DNA of 64,000 nucleotides from Dyella sp. EPa41 (GCF_016586165.1 NZ_BCPR01000005.1:1-64000); one strand, 5' to 3'; shown: positions 9,705-19,043, counted from the first letter of the stretch. Numbers and translations: made by a program. The notes: generated from the sequence alone by a model not told the origin.

Positions 9705-12107
9705 ATGGAAACCGGCCGCGGAGAAAGCACCGTGGCCGGTTTCCTGCCGGACGCCCGGGTCATCCGGTACCGCCACGCCATCGCAGGATCGATCGCGCTG
9801 TGTTGCGCGATGGGCGCCGTGCGCGCGGAGGACGCGCCGCAAGTCACCAATCTGGCGCCGGTATACGTCTCGCCGGCGCCGCTGCCCGGCATCGGTCTCG
9901 ACGCCGCCATCCTGCCCTACCAGGCGCAGACGCTGCGCTACGACGAGCAGCGCGACAGCGCCGGCAACCTGGTCGGCGTGATGGGCAACCGCCTCACCGG
10001 GGTGAACACCAACGAGGTGCAGGGCAGTCCGTTCCAGACCGACGTGACGTTCCATGGCTTCCGCGCCTCGCCGACGCTCGGCGCGGCGCAGGGCATTTCG
10101 GTGTACCTCGACGGCGTGCGCGTGAACGAGCCGTTCGGCGACATCGTGGCCTGGGATCTCTTGCCGGAATTCGCCTTCGATTCGGTGACGCTGTTGCCGG
10201 GCGCCAACCCCGTGTTCGGTCCCAACACGCTCGGCGGCGCGCTGGTGCTCACGACCAAATCCGGGCTCACCTCGCCCGGCTTCGACGCCGATGTGTCGTA
10301 TGGCAGCTATGCGCGCAAGCGCACCGACCTGTCCTACGGCGCCGGCAATGCACAAGGCTGGCATGTCTACGTCGCCGGCACGTACTTCAACGAGAACGGC
10401 TGGCGGCGCGATTCGCCGGGACGGCTGGGCAACCTGTTCGTGAAGTTCGGCCGGCAGCGCGAACGCAACGATTGGGATGTTTCCGCCATCCAGGGCAGCA
10501 GCCGCCTGTCCGGCAATGGCCTGCTGCCGGGCACGCGCTACGACGACGGCGAGGGCGCCTTCGAACCCGGGCTGTACCAGCACGACCGGCGCGCCATCTA
10601 CACCGCGCCCGACATCACGCGCAGCCAGGTGTCGCAGCTCGCCCTGCACGACACCTACCGATTCAGCGAAGACACCGCGCTCACCGCCCTCGCGTATACG
10701 CGGCACACCCGGCGTGACACCGTCAACGGCGACGTCAACGACGACTACCAGGATTTCATCGACCGCTGCGGCGCGGGGTATGACAGCGGGGGTACGCCAC
10801 TGGATGCCTCGTGCGATGTCAGCCGCAACCAGGCAGGCGCCTTGCCCACCGGCGTGCTCAATACCACGCAGAACCGACAGCAGGGCCAGGGAGCCGGGTT
10901 CAATCTCGGCACGAAGGCGGGCGGGCACCAGATCGCGCTGGGCGCCACCTTCGACCGCAGCACCGTGCGCTACGCGCAATTCACCCAGGATGCGTGGATC
11001 GCGGAAGGCAACCGCACGGTTCAGGGCGATCACGCCGCGCCGGTCGAGTTCTTCTCCGGGGTGCAAGGCGACAGCCGCGCCATCGGTCTCTACGCCACCG
11101 ATACCTGGGCCGTCGGCGCGTCCACCCACTTTACCGGTTCGCTGCGCTGGAACGACCTGCGCCTGCGCAGCCAGCTCGCCAACGCGGATGACGGTGAACA
11201 ACCGTCGCAGCTCGACACCTTTCGCAAGCTCAACCCGTCGCTCGGCATCACGCAGGCGGTTGGCCGATGGGTGCTGTTCGTGAACGCCTCGCAGAGCAAC
11301 CGCGCGCCTTCGGTGATCGAGCTCGGCTGCGCCGATGCCGGTCAACCGTGCCGGCTGCCGACCGGCCTGCAGGCCGATCCGCCACTGCGCCAGGTGGTGT
11401 CGCGCAACGGGCAGCTCGGCGTGCGCTGGCAGGACGGCGAACGCCTGAAGGCAAGCGCGGAGCTGTACCGCACCGACAACCACGACGACATCCTGTTCCT
11501 GCGTGCGCCGAACACGCAGCAAGGCTATTTCGCCAACGTGGGCCGCACGCGCTACCAGGGCGCCGATCTCGACGCTGGTGGCCACGAGGGTGCATGGTGG
11601 TGGCATGTCGGCTACAGCCTGCTGCTGGCCACCTATGAATCCAGCGGGCCACTGCAGGCGGGCGAGCGCGTCATCGACACGCGCCCGGGCATGCGCATCG
11701 CCGGCCTGCCGCGCCACCATCTCAAGTTCACGCTGGACTGGAACGCCACCTCGCGGCTTACCCTGGGCGGCGACATCTCGACGGCTTCATCCAGCGTCAG
11801 CAACGGCAACGAGGACGGCCGCATCAGCGACGACGACCCGGAGATGCGCGCCGACTGGAGCACGCCGGGCTACCTGCTGCTGAACCTGCGGGCGAGCTAT
11901 GCATTGAACGCGACCTGGCAGTTCTACGCGCGCGTCGACAACGTGTTCGACCGCCGCTACGAAACCTATGGCGCAGTCGCCGACGACGCCCTTCCCGATG
12001 GCCGGCTGGTTCGTCCCCAGCTCGCGCCGGGCAACGCGCCGACCACGCTGTTCGTGGCACCCGGCGCGCCGCGGCTGTTCACCGTGGGGGTGCGGGTCCA
12101 CCTGTAG
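9705..12107 (+). CDS. TonB-dependent receptor at the end of the xox operon
   Basis: This outer-membrane receptor of about 800 residues has a signal sequence ending near GAVRAED, a plug domain (TDVTFHGFRASPTLG, ISVYLDGVRVNEPFGD, NPVFGPNTLGGALVL) and a long barrel ending in VGVRVHL. ATG 9705 gives a 5-bp gap to gfa but a poor ribosome site. GTG 9732, in frame and preceded by GGAGAAAG, is an attractive alternative start. Co-transcription with a lanthanide-dependent dehydrogenase makes rare-earth uptake (a LutH-like role) the leading hypothesis. It is not closely similar in plug motifs to the receptor at 1928-4069. Confidence 0.88.
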   Translation: METGRGESTVAGFLPDARVIRYRHAIAGSIALCCAMGAVRAEDAPQVTNLAPVYVSPAPLPGIGLDAAILPYQAQTLRYDEQRDSAGNLVGVMGNRLTGVNTNEVQGSPFQTDVTFHGFRASPTLGAAQGISVYLDGVRVNEPFGDIVAWDLLPEFAFDSVTLLPGANPVFGPNTLGGALVLTTKSGLTSPGFDADVSYGSYARKRTDLSYGAGNAQGWHVYVAGTYFNENGWRRDSPGRLGNLFVKFGRQRERNDWDVSAIQGSSRLSGNGLLPGTRYDDGEGAFEPGLYQHDRRAIYTAPDITRSQVSQLALHDTYRFSEDTALTALAYTRHTRRDTVNGDVNDDYQDFIDRCGAGYDSGGTPLDASCDVSRNQAGALPTGVLNTTQNRQQGQGAGFNLGTKAGGHQIALGATFDRSTVRYAQFTQDAWIAEGNRTVQGDHAAPVEFFSGVQGDSRAIGLYATDTWAVGASTHFTGSLRWNDLRLRSQLANADDGEQPSQLDTFRKLNPSLGITQAVGRWVLFVNASQSNRAPSVIELGCADAGQPCRLPTGLQADPPLRQVVSRNGQLGVRWQDGERLKASAELYRTDNHDDILFLRAPNTQQGYFANVGRTRYQGADLDAGGHEGAWWWHVGYSLLLATYESSGPLQAGERVIDTRPGMRIAGLPRHHLKFTLDWNATSRLTLGGDISTASSSVSNGNEDGRISDDDPEMRADWSTPGYLLLNLRASYALNATWQFYARVDNVFDRRYETYGAVADDALPDGRLVRPQLAPGNAPTTLFVAPGAPRLFTVGVRVHL

Positions 12108-12117
12108 GCAGGCCCGC

Positions 12118-14106
12118 TCAGTCCGGCAGCGCGATACCGTGCTTGTGCAGCTTTCGGTACAGCGTGTTGCGACTGACGCCCAGCGTCGAGGCGGTGCGGC
12201 TGATGTTCCAGTGGCTGCTCTCCAGTTCGCGCAGCAGTGCCGCCCGCTCGGCGGTGCGCAACGGCGTCTGCGTCTCGACGACCGCATCCAACCGCGGCTC
12301 GGCGCCATGGCCGCCCACGATTTCGTGGGGAAGATTGCAGGCCTTGATGATGCCGTCGCTGCACAGCGCCGCGGCGGTGCGCAGCGCGTTGCGCAGCTGG
12401 CGGATGTTGCCGGGCCACGCGTAGCCGACGATCAGGCCCAGCGCATCGTCGCTCAGCCGGGGCCGCACATGGCCCTGGCACTCGTCGTCGAGGATGGCCT
12501 CCACCAGCGCCTCCTTGTCCGTACGCTCGCGCAGCAGCGGTAGCTGCAGGGTGATGCCGTTGAGACGGTAGTACAGGTCCTCGCGGAACTCGCCGGCCTG
12601 CACCATCTTCTGCAGGTCCTGGTGCGTGGCGCTGATGATGTGCAGGTCCACCGGGATCGCCCGCTCCCCGCCCAGCGGCATCACTTCGTGCTCTTCCAGC
12701 ACGCGCAGCAGGCGCGTCTGCATGTGCAGCGGCATGTCGCCGATTTCGTCGAGGAACAGGGTACCACCGCTGGACTGGCGGATCTTGCCCAGGTGGCCGT
12801 CACGCGAGGCATCGGTGAAAGCACCGCGCGTGTAGCCGAAGAGTTCGCTTTCGATCAGCGTTTCCGGAATCGCCGCGCAGTTCACCGCCACGAACGGCTT
12901 GTCCGCCCACGCGCTCGCCTGGTGCAACGCCTTGGCGAATGCCTCCTTGCCGGTGCCGGTCGCACCCTGCAGCAACAACGGCACCCGGCGGCCGAACAGC
13001 TGGCGCGCGCAGTTCATGCAATGCTGGATGTGCGCATCGTCGCCGACGTAATGGCGCGCGCTGCCGCGCTCCGTCCGCCGCGAGGCAGCGCCACCCATGC
13101 CCGGCGGGCGGACCATCGCGAAGAAGCGCCTCCCGTAGGCCACGTCACGCACCGGCCACAGCGTCGTCGCATCGGCGTAGGCACGTTCTTCCAATGTCTG
13201 GAAGTCAAATGGGAAGACCTTGTCCAGCGCCTGCCCGACCAACTGGTCCCGCGGCACGCCGAGCTGGGCCAGCGCACTCTCGTTGACCGCGCGCACGATG
13301 CCCTTGTCGTCCACCGCCAGCAGCGCCTCATGCAGCAGGCCCACGAATTCAGGCCGGCTGTGGAAGCGCAGCACCCACTTCTCGCGACACTCCAGCAGGA
13401 AGTGGTAGCGCGAGATGAGGTTCGCCGACATCGCGACCAGCGCCATCGTGTGGCGCTGGATCAGCCGGGTGTCCGCCGCGTTGACGGTGGATGCGTCCAG
13501 CACCGCCAGCACGTTGCCCTGGGTATCGAGTACCGGGGCACCCGAACACGAGAGGTCGGCGTGGAAATGGCGGAAGTGCTCCTGCCGGTACACCGTCACC
13601 GGACTGCGTTCGGCCACGCAGGTACCCATGCCATTGGTGCCTTCGTAGCGTTCGCTCCAGATCGCGCCCGCACGCAGGCCCGCCTTGCGGAATTCCCGCT
13701 TGAGCGTGGGATCGGTGATCGCCCCGAGAATCGCCGCTTCCGCATCGCAGAGGATCACGGCATAGCCGGAACCGGCGATCTGCTCATAGAGGTTTTCCAT
13801 CTCGGCGCGCGCCACGTTGAGCAACTCGCCGAAACGTTGCTGCCGCTCGACGAGCGAGGCATTGTCGAGCACGGGCATGGGGCGCGGGCCATCCACTTCC
13901 AGCCCGTATTCCTCGACGCATCGCAGCCATGAGCGCGCCACGTGCGGCGCGACATCGATGTCGCCGAAACGCTCCCTGAGCAGGCCCTTGATGAGGGGCG
14001 AGGAGGCAGTCTGCAAGGCCTGGCCCATGCGCAACTCCATCGTAGAAGAGGTGTTGCGGAGGCGTGGGGGTGACGCGCGAATCGCACGCTCCGCGGCATC
14101 CTCCAT
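12118..14106 (-). CDS. Sigma-54-dependent transcriptional activator (AcoR/Fis family)
   Basis: The 662-residue regulator has an N-terminal GAF-like sensor (about 80-240, with the AcoR-type motif RYEGTNGMGTC), a PAS-like segment (about 260-340), an AAA+ domain and a C-terminal Fis helix-turn-helix (NISRTASTLGVSRNTLYRKL). Walker A is GATGTGKE (381-388) and Walker B is GTLFLDEIGDM. The sigma-54-contacting loop reads GAFTDA (428-433) in place of the usual GAFTGA. A Cys pair (HCMNC) lies before the AAA+ domain. It converges on the xox operon and is the obvious candidate to act on the sigma-54 sites at 4375 and 14268. The start is uncertain; ATG 14040 is an alternative. Confidence 0.88.
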   Translation of the reverse strand: MEDAAERAIRASPPRLRNTSSTMELRMGQALQTASSPLIKGLLRERFGDIDVAPHVARSWLRCVEEYGLEVDGPRPMPVLDNASLVERQQRFGELLNVARAEMENLYEQIAGSGYAVILCDAEAAILGAITDPTLKREFRKAGLRAGAIWSERYEGTNGMGTCVAERSPVTVYRQEHFRHFHADLSCSGAPVLDTQGNVLAVLDASTVNAADTRLIQRHTMALVAMSANLISRYHFLLECREKWVLRFHSRPEFVGLLHEALLAVDDKGIVRAVNESALAQLGVPRDQLVGQALDKVFPFDFQTLEERAYADATTLWPVRDVAYGRRFFAMVRPPGMGGAASRRTERGSARHYVGDDAHIQHCMNCARQLFGRRVPLLLQGATGTGKEAFAKALHQASAWADKPFVAVNCAAIPETLIESELFGYTRGAFTDASRDGHLGKIRQSSGGTLFLDEIGDMPLHMQTRLLRVLEEHEVMPLGGERAIPVDLHIISATHQDLQKMVQAGEFREDLYYRLNGITLQLPLLRERTDKEALVEAILDDECQGHVRPRLSDDALGLIVGYAWPGNIRQLRNALRTAAALCSDGIIKACNLPHEIVGGHGAEPRLDAVVETQTPLRTAERAALLRELESSHWNISRTASTLGVSRNTLYRKLHKHGIALPD

Positions 14107-14187
14107 GAGGCGGTCTCTGGAACCTACTGCCGTTGCATGGCTCGACGCAAACCGCAGTGCAACATGTGGCGCGCTGTGTCACCACCG

Positions 14188-14201
14188 CTGTCCCGGAACA
14201 G
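14188..14201. promoter_or_regulatory. Candidate activator binding site (UAS)
   Basis: CTGTCCCGGAACAG is a 14-bp dyad, symmetric except at one base pair, of the TGTCCC-N2-GGAACA type used by AcoR-like activators. It sits about 70 bp upstream of the candidate sigma-54 promoter at 14268 and 80 bp from the activator gene's own start. Confidence 0.45.
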
Positions 14202-14267
14202 CAACAGCATTCACGAAAGCGTGACGGTGAAAGCGCCGCCGCGCGTGGTTTTCGCCCCCTTCGACCT

Positions 14268-14283
14268 TGGCTTGGCTCTTGCC
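14268..14283 (+). promoter_or_regulatory. Candidate sigma-54 promoter of the MxaD-like gene
   Basis: TGGCTTGGCTCTTGCC keeps the invariant GG and GC at correct spacing and matches 9 of 12 consensus positions. It ends 49 bp before the ATG of the downstream gene, with a dyad of activator type upstream. Confidence 0.5.
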
Positions 14284-14331
14284 TGAACACTTGGGAACAC
14301 GGACACGCGCGTGCGCACGCCGGGGGTCGTC

Positions 14332-14742
14332 ATGCCAGAAATCCAGGTCGCACAGGGCTTGTCCAGCCCGGCGGACGTCGTCTGGGCGCTCATCGGCGAT
14401 TTCGGCGCCATGCATCGCTGGCATCCCGCGGTAAGCCGCCTGGACCTGTCCTGGGAAGGCCGCATTCGCACCCTGCACTACGTCGACGGCACCCGCGCCG
14501 TCGAACGCCTCGAAACCCGCAACGACCTCATGCGTCGCTACATCTACGCCTGGGTCGACGGCGCCCTGCCGATGCGCGAGTGCCGCGCGACCCTGCAGGT
14601 GGACGCCATGGAGCTGGGCTGCAAGGTCGTGTGGTCCAGCGTTTTCGAACCGGTGGAGACGCACGAGCGGGACGTCTATCTGACCCTGCAGGACCTGTAC
14701 TCCGAAGGCCTCGCCGCGCTCGCCATCGCGCTCACGGAATAA
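14332..14742 (+). CDS. MxaD-like SRPBCC family protein
   Basis: The 136-residue protein has the START/SRPBCC fold pattern of the polyketide cyclase/MxaD group (PADVVWALIGDFGAMHRWHP near the N terminus, LYSEGLAALA at the C-terminal helix). MxaD proteins are associated with methanol dehydrogenase systems, where they may aid transfer to cytochrome cL. This copy lacks a signal peptide, so it may act in the cytoplasm and its role here is inferred from location only. The start at 14332 was chosen for domain length; the frame is open from 14311. Confidence 0.75.
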   Translation: MPEIQVAQGLSSPADVVWALIGDFGAMHRWHPAVSRLDLSWEGRIRTLHYVDGTRAVERLETRNDLMRRYIYAWVDGALPMRECRATLQVDAMELGCKVVWSSVFEPVETHERDVYLTLQDLYSEGLAALAIALTE

Positions 14743-14975
14743 GCCGCATGGCGCTCCCGTCGCCTTCCCCTCGTGAAACGCAAGGCCTTGCGTTCGATGC
14801 CGTGGCCCCGCGCGAGAGTTTCGGCACATCATGCGTTTCGCAACACGGATCACGAGGATGCCGACGCTGCCCGAGATGGGTATGCTGCCTTGCGCATCCC
14901 GCGGCTCATCGGTCGTGCTGCCGGCGACGGATATGCGCGATGCCCATCCTTCCTTGTCGATTGGAGCCACCCTTG

Positions 14976-15776
14976 ATGTTCGGTCGCTTGATGATCCGTG
15001 CCCTCGGCATGATGTGCGCCGTGGGCATCACCACTACGACGGCGTTTGCCCAGGACGAGCCCACGGGCATCGTCACCGACCCGTGCATCAGCCAGAAATC
15101 GCCGGAGCAGATGCCGGGCGAGCCATGGGTGCCCTACATGTTTGCGCACGATTTCGGGCAGCTTTGTCGTTACCGCGCGAAGAATGCGTCGCTGTCGTCG
15201 GGCAAGGCATCGCCGCAGGTCGTCTTCATGGGCGATTCGATCACCGAAGGCTGGGAGAAGCTGGACCCCGGCTACTTCACCGAGGGCAAGGTGGATCGCG
15301 GCATCAGCGGGCAGACCACGTCGCAGATGCTGCTGCGGTTTCGCCAGGACGTGATCGAGCTTCATCCGCAGGTGGTGCATATCCTCGCCGGCACCAACGA
15401 CGTTGCCGGCAATACGGGGCCGGTGACGCTGTCGCAGGTGGAGGGCAATATCGCCTCGATGGCGGAGCTGGCGCGCGCACATGGCATCCGCGTGGTTCTC
15501 GGCTCGGTGCCGCCGGCGGAGAAATTCCCCTGGCGGCAGGGCCTGGTCGTCGTGCCCACCATCAAGGTGCTGAACGCCTGGATCAAGGAATACGCGGCGC
15601 GCAACGGTTTCGCCTACGTCGACTATTTCTCGGCCATGGCGAACGCGTCGGGCGGCATGAAGGATGGCCTGTCGTCCGACGGCGTGCACCCGACATTGAT
15701 GGGCTACCAGGTGATGGAGCCGCTCGCCCATGCGTCGATCAAGCAGGCCCTGGCAGCGCCAGCCGCCATGCATTGA
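14976..15776 (+). CDS. Exported SGNH/GDSL-family hydrolase
   Basis: The 266-residue protein starts after a GGAG box and has a signal peptide (MFGRLMIRALGMMCAV... to TAFAQD). SGNH blocks are present: block I VFMGDSITEGW (catalytic Ser), block II Gly in DRGISGQTT, block III GTND, and block V DGVHPT with the catalytic Asp/His. Such enzymes are esterases, lipases or carbohydrate deacetylases. The closest architecture is the platelet-activating-factor-acetylhydrolase-like group. It converges with the next gene, and no partner indicates a substrate. Confidence 0.9.
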   Translation: MFGRLMIRALGMMCAVGITTTTAFAQDEPTGIVTDPCISQKSPEQMPGEPWVPYMFAHDFGQLCRYRAKNASLSSGKASPQVVFMGDSITEGWEKLDPGYFTEGKVDRGISGQTTSQMLLRFRQDVIELHPQVVHILAGTNDVAGNTGPVTLSQVEGNIASMAELARAHGIRVVLGSVPPAEKFPWRQGLVVVPTIKVLNAWIKEYAARNGFAYVDYFSAMANASGGMKDGLSSDGVHPTLMGYQVMEPLAHASIKQALAAPAAMH

Positions 15777-15785
15777 CCCGCCGCG

Positions 15786-17351
15786 TCAGAGCAGGCTGTC
15801 GATGGGGAGCATGCGCAGCAGGGTGACTTCGGTGCGCCGCTTGGTGGTGGCATCGGGTTCGCTCTGGTAGATCACCGGCTTGCCGTCGGCCGTGGTGAGC
15901 CATACCAGGTGGTGCGAAGCGGGGTCGACCATCACCTGGTAGGCATTGGACGGCAAGGTCGCGGTGCGGAAGAAGTCGCCGATGGCCTTCGCGAGGCCTG
16001 GCGAATCCACGATGACACCCATCTCGGTATTGAGCAGCTTGGATCGCTGGTCCATGTTCAGCGAGCCGATGAAGACCTGCCGGCCATCCACCACGATGGT
16101 CTTGGCGTGAAGGCTGATGCCCGAGGATTTGCCCAGCGAGGTCGACGGCTGGCTCTGTCCCCATGAGGGCTTCAGTTCGTAGAGCTGCACGCCGCCTTCG
16201 ACCAGCGCCTTGCGGTAGTGCACGTAGCCGGCATGCGCCGCGGTCTCGTCGGTCGAGGCGAGCGAGTTCGTGAGGATCCTGATGGACAGGCCGTTCTGCG
16301 CAAGGGAAGCCAGGTGCCTGGTGCCGGCGTCACCCGGAATGAAGTAGGGCGTGGACGCCAGGATCTCGTGCTGCGCTCCGTCCAGCATGGTCTTGAGCTT
16401 GGGGCCGATGCGCAACGCCGGCACGTCGCGCGAGGCCTCGATCTTTTCAGGCTGGTCGGCCACCAGTTCGGCATCGCCCCAGAACCATGCGCCGCGCGCG
16501 TCGGCGGTCGGGCCGTCCGGGAGTTCATCGATCACGGCCTGCGCGTAATCCGATTTGGCGAAGGCGCGCACTTCCTTCTTGAGTACCTGGCGCGCGGCGG
16601 CAAGCTGCTGGCCGGAGCCGTCCGTCTTCTTGAGCTGGTTGAGCGGATAGGCGACATCGCAGTTCCAGTAGGCATCGAACGCCTCGGAGGCCTGGTGCAC
16701 GACCGGCCCAATGGCGATCACGTCGAGATCGCGGAAATGCGTGTCGCTGCCCGCATCGAAATAGGGATCGCCGATATTGCGCCCGCCGATCACCGCCACG
16801 TTGTTGTCGACGATGAAGGACTTGTTGTGCATGCGCCGGTTGAGCCGTCGCCACTCGAGCATGAACTGCGTGGCGCGGGACAGCAGCGTGGGATCGCGCG
16901 TCTGGAACGGGTTGAACAGGCGGATCTCGATGTTGGGATGCGAATCCAGCGCCTCGAACAGGTGATCCTTGTCGTCGAAGTTGTTGTCGTCGATGAGCAT
17001 GCGCACGCGCACGCCGCGGTCGGCCGCGGCCAGCAGATGCTGCAGCATCAGGTGGCCGGTCATGTCGTTGGCGAAGATGTAGTACTGCAGGTCGATCGAA
17101 TGCGCGGCCCGGTCGGCCAGCGCCACCCGGCTGAGCAGCGCGTTGGTGCTCAAGGTCAGCAAGCGGAACCCGGATTGGTTCTGGTGCTTGTCCACCTCGG
17201 CATGCGCATAGCGGGCCGCCGCGGTGTCGTCGGCGGGAGTCAGGTGATGCGTCTCCTCCTTCGCGGTGCTGGGCGGCAGCGTGGAACACGCCTGAAGGAA
17301 CAGACAAAGGATTGTGAAGGCAAACGAGACGATCCGACGATCTGTCCGCAT
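15786..17351 (-). CDS. Phospholipase D / cardiolipin synthase-like lipoprotein
   Basis: This 521-residue protein has two HKD motifs, HNKSFIVDNNVAVIGGRN and HAKTIVVDGRQVFIGSLN, that form one phosphatidyltransferase active site. It begins with a lipoprotein signal (FLFLQ-type hydrophobic run then LQAC, Cys near residue 22), so it is probably anchored in the periplasm; this matches the ClsC/YmdC-like and related PLD lipoproteins. The start at 17351 follows GAGGTG; an ATG 33 bases upstream is possible. No second synthase subunit lies nearby. Confidence 0.88.
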   Translation of the reverse strand: MRTDRRIVSFAFTILCLFLQACSTLPPSTAKEETHHLTPADDTAAARYAHAEVDKHQNQSGFRLLTLSTNALLSRVALADRAAHSIDLQYYIFANDMTGHLMLQHLLAAADRGVRVRMLIDDNNFDDKDHLFEALDSHPNIEIRLFNPFQTRDPTLLSRATQFMLEWRRLNRRMHNKSFIVDNNVAVIGGRNIGDPYFDAGSDTHFRDLDVIAIGPVVHQASEAFDAYWNCDVAYPLNQLKKTDGSGQQLAAARQVLKKEVRAFAKSDYAQAVIDELPDGPTADARGAWFWGDAELVADQPEKIEASRDVPALRIGPKLKTMLDGAQHEILASTPYFIPGDAGTRHLASLAQNGLSIRILTNSLASTDETAAHAGYVHYRKALVEGGVQLYELKPSWGQSQPSTSLGKSSGISLHAKTIVVDGRQVFIGSLNMDQRSKLLNTEMGVIVDSPGLAKAIGDFFRTATLPSNAYQVMVDPASHHLVWLTTADGKPVIYQSEPDATTKRRTEVTLLRMLPIDSLL

Positions 17352-17588
17352 GTCCGCACCTCGACGCAGGACCACGAAACGCACCGACCGGTGACATCAT
17401 CCATTTAACATAGCCAAGCCCTATCACGGCTGACTGTTGCACCCTGCATGCATGGCATGCACACATGTTCCATACAGCTTTCCGGGCGGCGCGATAGCAT
17501 CGGAATGGCCGTCCGAACGGACGTGACGATCATGTGCAGGGATGCACACCGGCTTCGCACCCGCTTCAAGCACGCAAATGGATCACCC

Positions 17589-17984
17589 ATGGCTAAAACA
17601 CGCATGCCCTCGACACGTCTTGCCGCCCGGCTGCTCGGGCTGGCCATGGGCACCGCATGCGCGGCGACGGCGCATGCCGACCTGGATGCCACGGGCCAGC
17701 GCGAAGTGCAGGCCTTGCTCGCCTTTGTCGGAAGCAGCCATTGCACGTTCATCCGCAACGGCAAGGCCTACGATGCCGAGGCGGCGCGGAACCATCTGCA
17801 ATACAAGCTCGACTACCTGGTGCAACGGCACAAGGTGAATTCCGCGGAGGAGTTCATCGAGCGCGCGGGCACCGACAGCAGCTTCAGCGGAAAGCCCTAC
17901 CGGGTGAACTGCGACGGCACCGAGCGCCTCTCGGCCGATTGGCTCAGGGAAGAGCTTCAGCGTCTACGCGCCACGCCACCATAG
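17589..17984 (+). CDS. DUF5329 family small exported protein
   Basis: The 131-residue protein has a signal peptide (MAKTRMPSTRLAARLLGLAM... to AHA) and the conserved DUF5329 core (IxxLLAFVGSSHCTFIRNGKAYDAEAARNHL..., then FIERAGTDSSFSGKPYRV). Function is unknown. The frame is open to 17448, but the signal peptide sets the likely start. Two cysteines (SSHC and VNC) could form a disulphide. It is followed 124 bp later by the borosin-type methyltransferase, without evidence of a link. Confidence 0.8.
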   Translation: MAKTRMPSTRLAARLLGLAMGTACAATAHADLDATGQREVQALLAFVGSSHCTFIRNGKAYDAEAARNHLQYKLDYLVQRHKVNSAEEFIERAGTDSSFSGKPYRVNCDGTERLSADWLREELQRLRATPP

Positions 17985-18108
17985 GTTGGCGGCCAGCCCG
18001 TCACGCCTGGACTGCCACCGGCGCCCTCTTCCCGATCCCCCGACCGCCGGCACCGGGCTCCCCGCCGTTCGTCACACGCGTGCCGGGAAAATTGCCTACC
18101 ATCACAGC

Positions 18109-18930
18109 ATGACCGCCCCTTCCTTACCCAACGATGCCCCCCGCGGCAGCCTCGCCTGTGTCGGCCTGGGCATGACGCTCGGCTCCCATCTCACGCCGCT
18201 GGCGCGCAGCCATATCGAGCAGGCCGACGTGGTCTTCGCCGCCCTGGCCCATGGCGCCGCGGAAATGTGGCTGCAACGCATGCATCCGGACGTGCGCAGC
18301 CTCCAGCCCTACTACAAGGAAGGCAAATCGCGGCAGAAGACCTACCGCGAATGGGTCGACCTGATGATGACCGAAGTGCGCGCCGGCAAGCGCGTGTGCG
18401 CCGTCTTCTACGGCCACCCGGGCATCTTCGCCTGGTCGCCGCGCACCGCCATCGAACAGGCCCGGGCGGAGGGCCACGTCGCGCACATGGAGCCCGGCAT
18501 TTCCGCGGAAGACTGTCTCTACGCGGACCTGGGCATCGACCCCGGCCGCTTCGGCTGCCAGCACTTCGAAGCCAGCCAGTTGCTGTTCTACGAGCGCAAG
18601 ATCGACCCGTGCGGCTATCTGGTGCTGTGGCAGGTGGCGCTGGTCGGCGACTGGTCGCTCACGCGCTTCGAAACCGGCCCCGCCTATCGCAAGGTGCTGG
18701 TGGACGTTTTGAGCGCCGACTATCCGCTCGACCACGACATCATCATTTATCGCGCCGCGACGCTGCCGATCGAAAAACCAAGGGTGCGTCGCATACGGCT
18801 GGGCGAGCTTCCCGATATCACGCTCACCGGCGAAGACACCGTGGTGTTGCCGCCCGCCGCGCGCCTGAAGCCGAACCTCGCCGTGCGCCAGCGGCTGCAG
18901 GCGTTGGACGAGGCGTGTGCCCTGGCATGA
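18109..18930 (+). CDS. Borosin-type peptide alpha-N-methyltransferase (SonM/OphMA-like)
   Basis: The 273-residue protein belongs to the SAM-dependent tetrapyrrole-methylase superfamily (GSLACVGLGMTLGSHLTPLA, YGHPGIFAW, MEPGISAEDCLYADLGIDP). The pattern Y69, R75, Y79 and Y101 repeats the spacing of the catalytic Tyr/Arg/Tyr/Tyr residues of borosin methyltransferases, and ASQLLFY and LLWQ-type segments match too. Such enzymes methylate backbone amides of a ribosomal peptide; in bacterial 'split' borosins the precursor is a separate small protein. A fitting precursor gene lies 113 bp downstream. The start was chosen by alignment memory; its ribosome site is weak. An ordinary tetrapyrrole methylase is unlikely, as no porphyrin or cobalamin genes are near. 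Confidence 0.82.
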   Translation: MTAPSLPNDAPRGSLACVGLGMTLGSHLTPLARSHIEQADVVFAALAHGAAEMWLQRMHPDVRSLQPYYKEGKSRQKTYREWVDLMMTEVRAGKRVCAVFYGHPGIFAWSPRTAIEQARAEGHVAHMEPGISAEDCLYADLGIDPGRFGCQHFEASQLLFYERKIDPCGYLVLWQVALVGDWSLTRFETGPAYRKVLVDVLSADYPLDHDIIIYRAATLPIEKPRVRRIRLGELPDITLTGEDTVVLPPAARLKPNLAVRQRLQALDEACALA

Positions 18931-19016
18931 ACGTTTGCGCGACCATGTCCATGCGCGACATCGCACCTTCACATGACGTCATTGGCATGGGCATTGCTTG
19001 CATCGGAGATACCTGA
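18927..19016 (+). CDS. Possible 29-residue peptide coupled to the methyltransferase
   Basis: An ATG overlaps the methyltransferase stop (ATGA) and opens a 29-codon frame rich in Met and Cys (MNVCATMSMRDIAPSHD...). It has no recognised family and no independent ribosome site. It may be chance. It is listed because overlapping small genes in peptide-modification loci can be functional. Confidence 0.2.
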   Translation: MNVCATMSMRDIAPSHDVIGMGIACIGDT

Positions 19017-19043
19017 AACATCACAGGGAACAGGGGGAAAACC

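Noticed and set aside
9465-11720. 751-codon minus-strand frame opposite the TonB receptor
   Set aside because: It is an antisense shadow; the + strand has a complete receptor with signal peptide and barrel.
18109-18930. Cobalamin or siroheme precorrin methyltransferase
   Set aside because: The fold is shared, but the YYKEGKSRQKTY and VFYGHPG pattern and the neighbouring small protein fit borosin enzymes; no tetrapyrrole genes are near.
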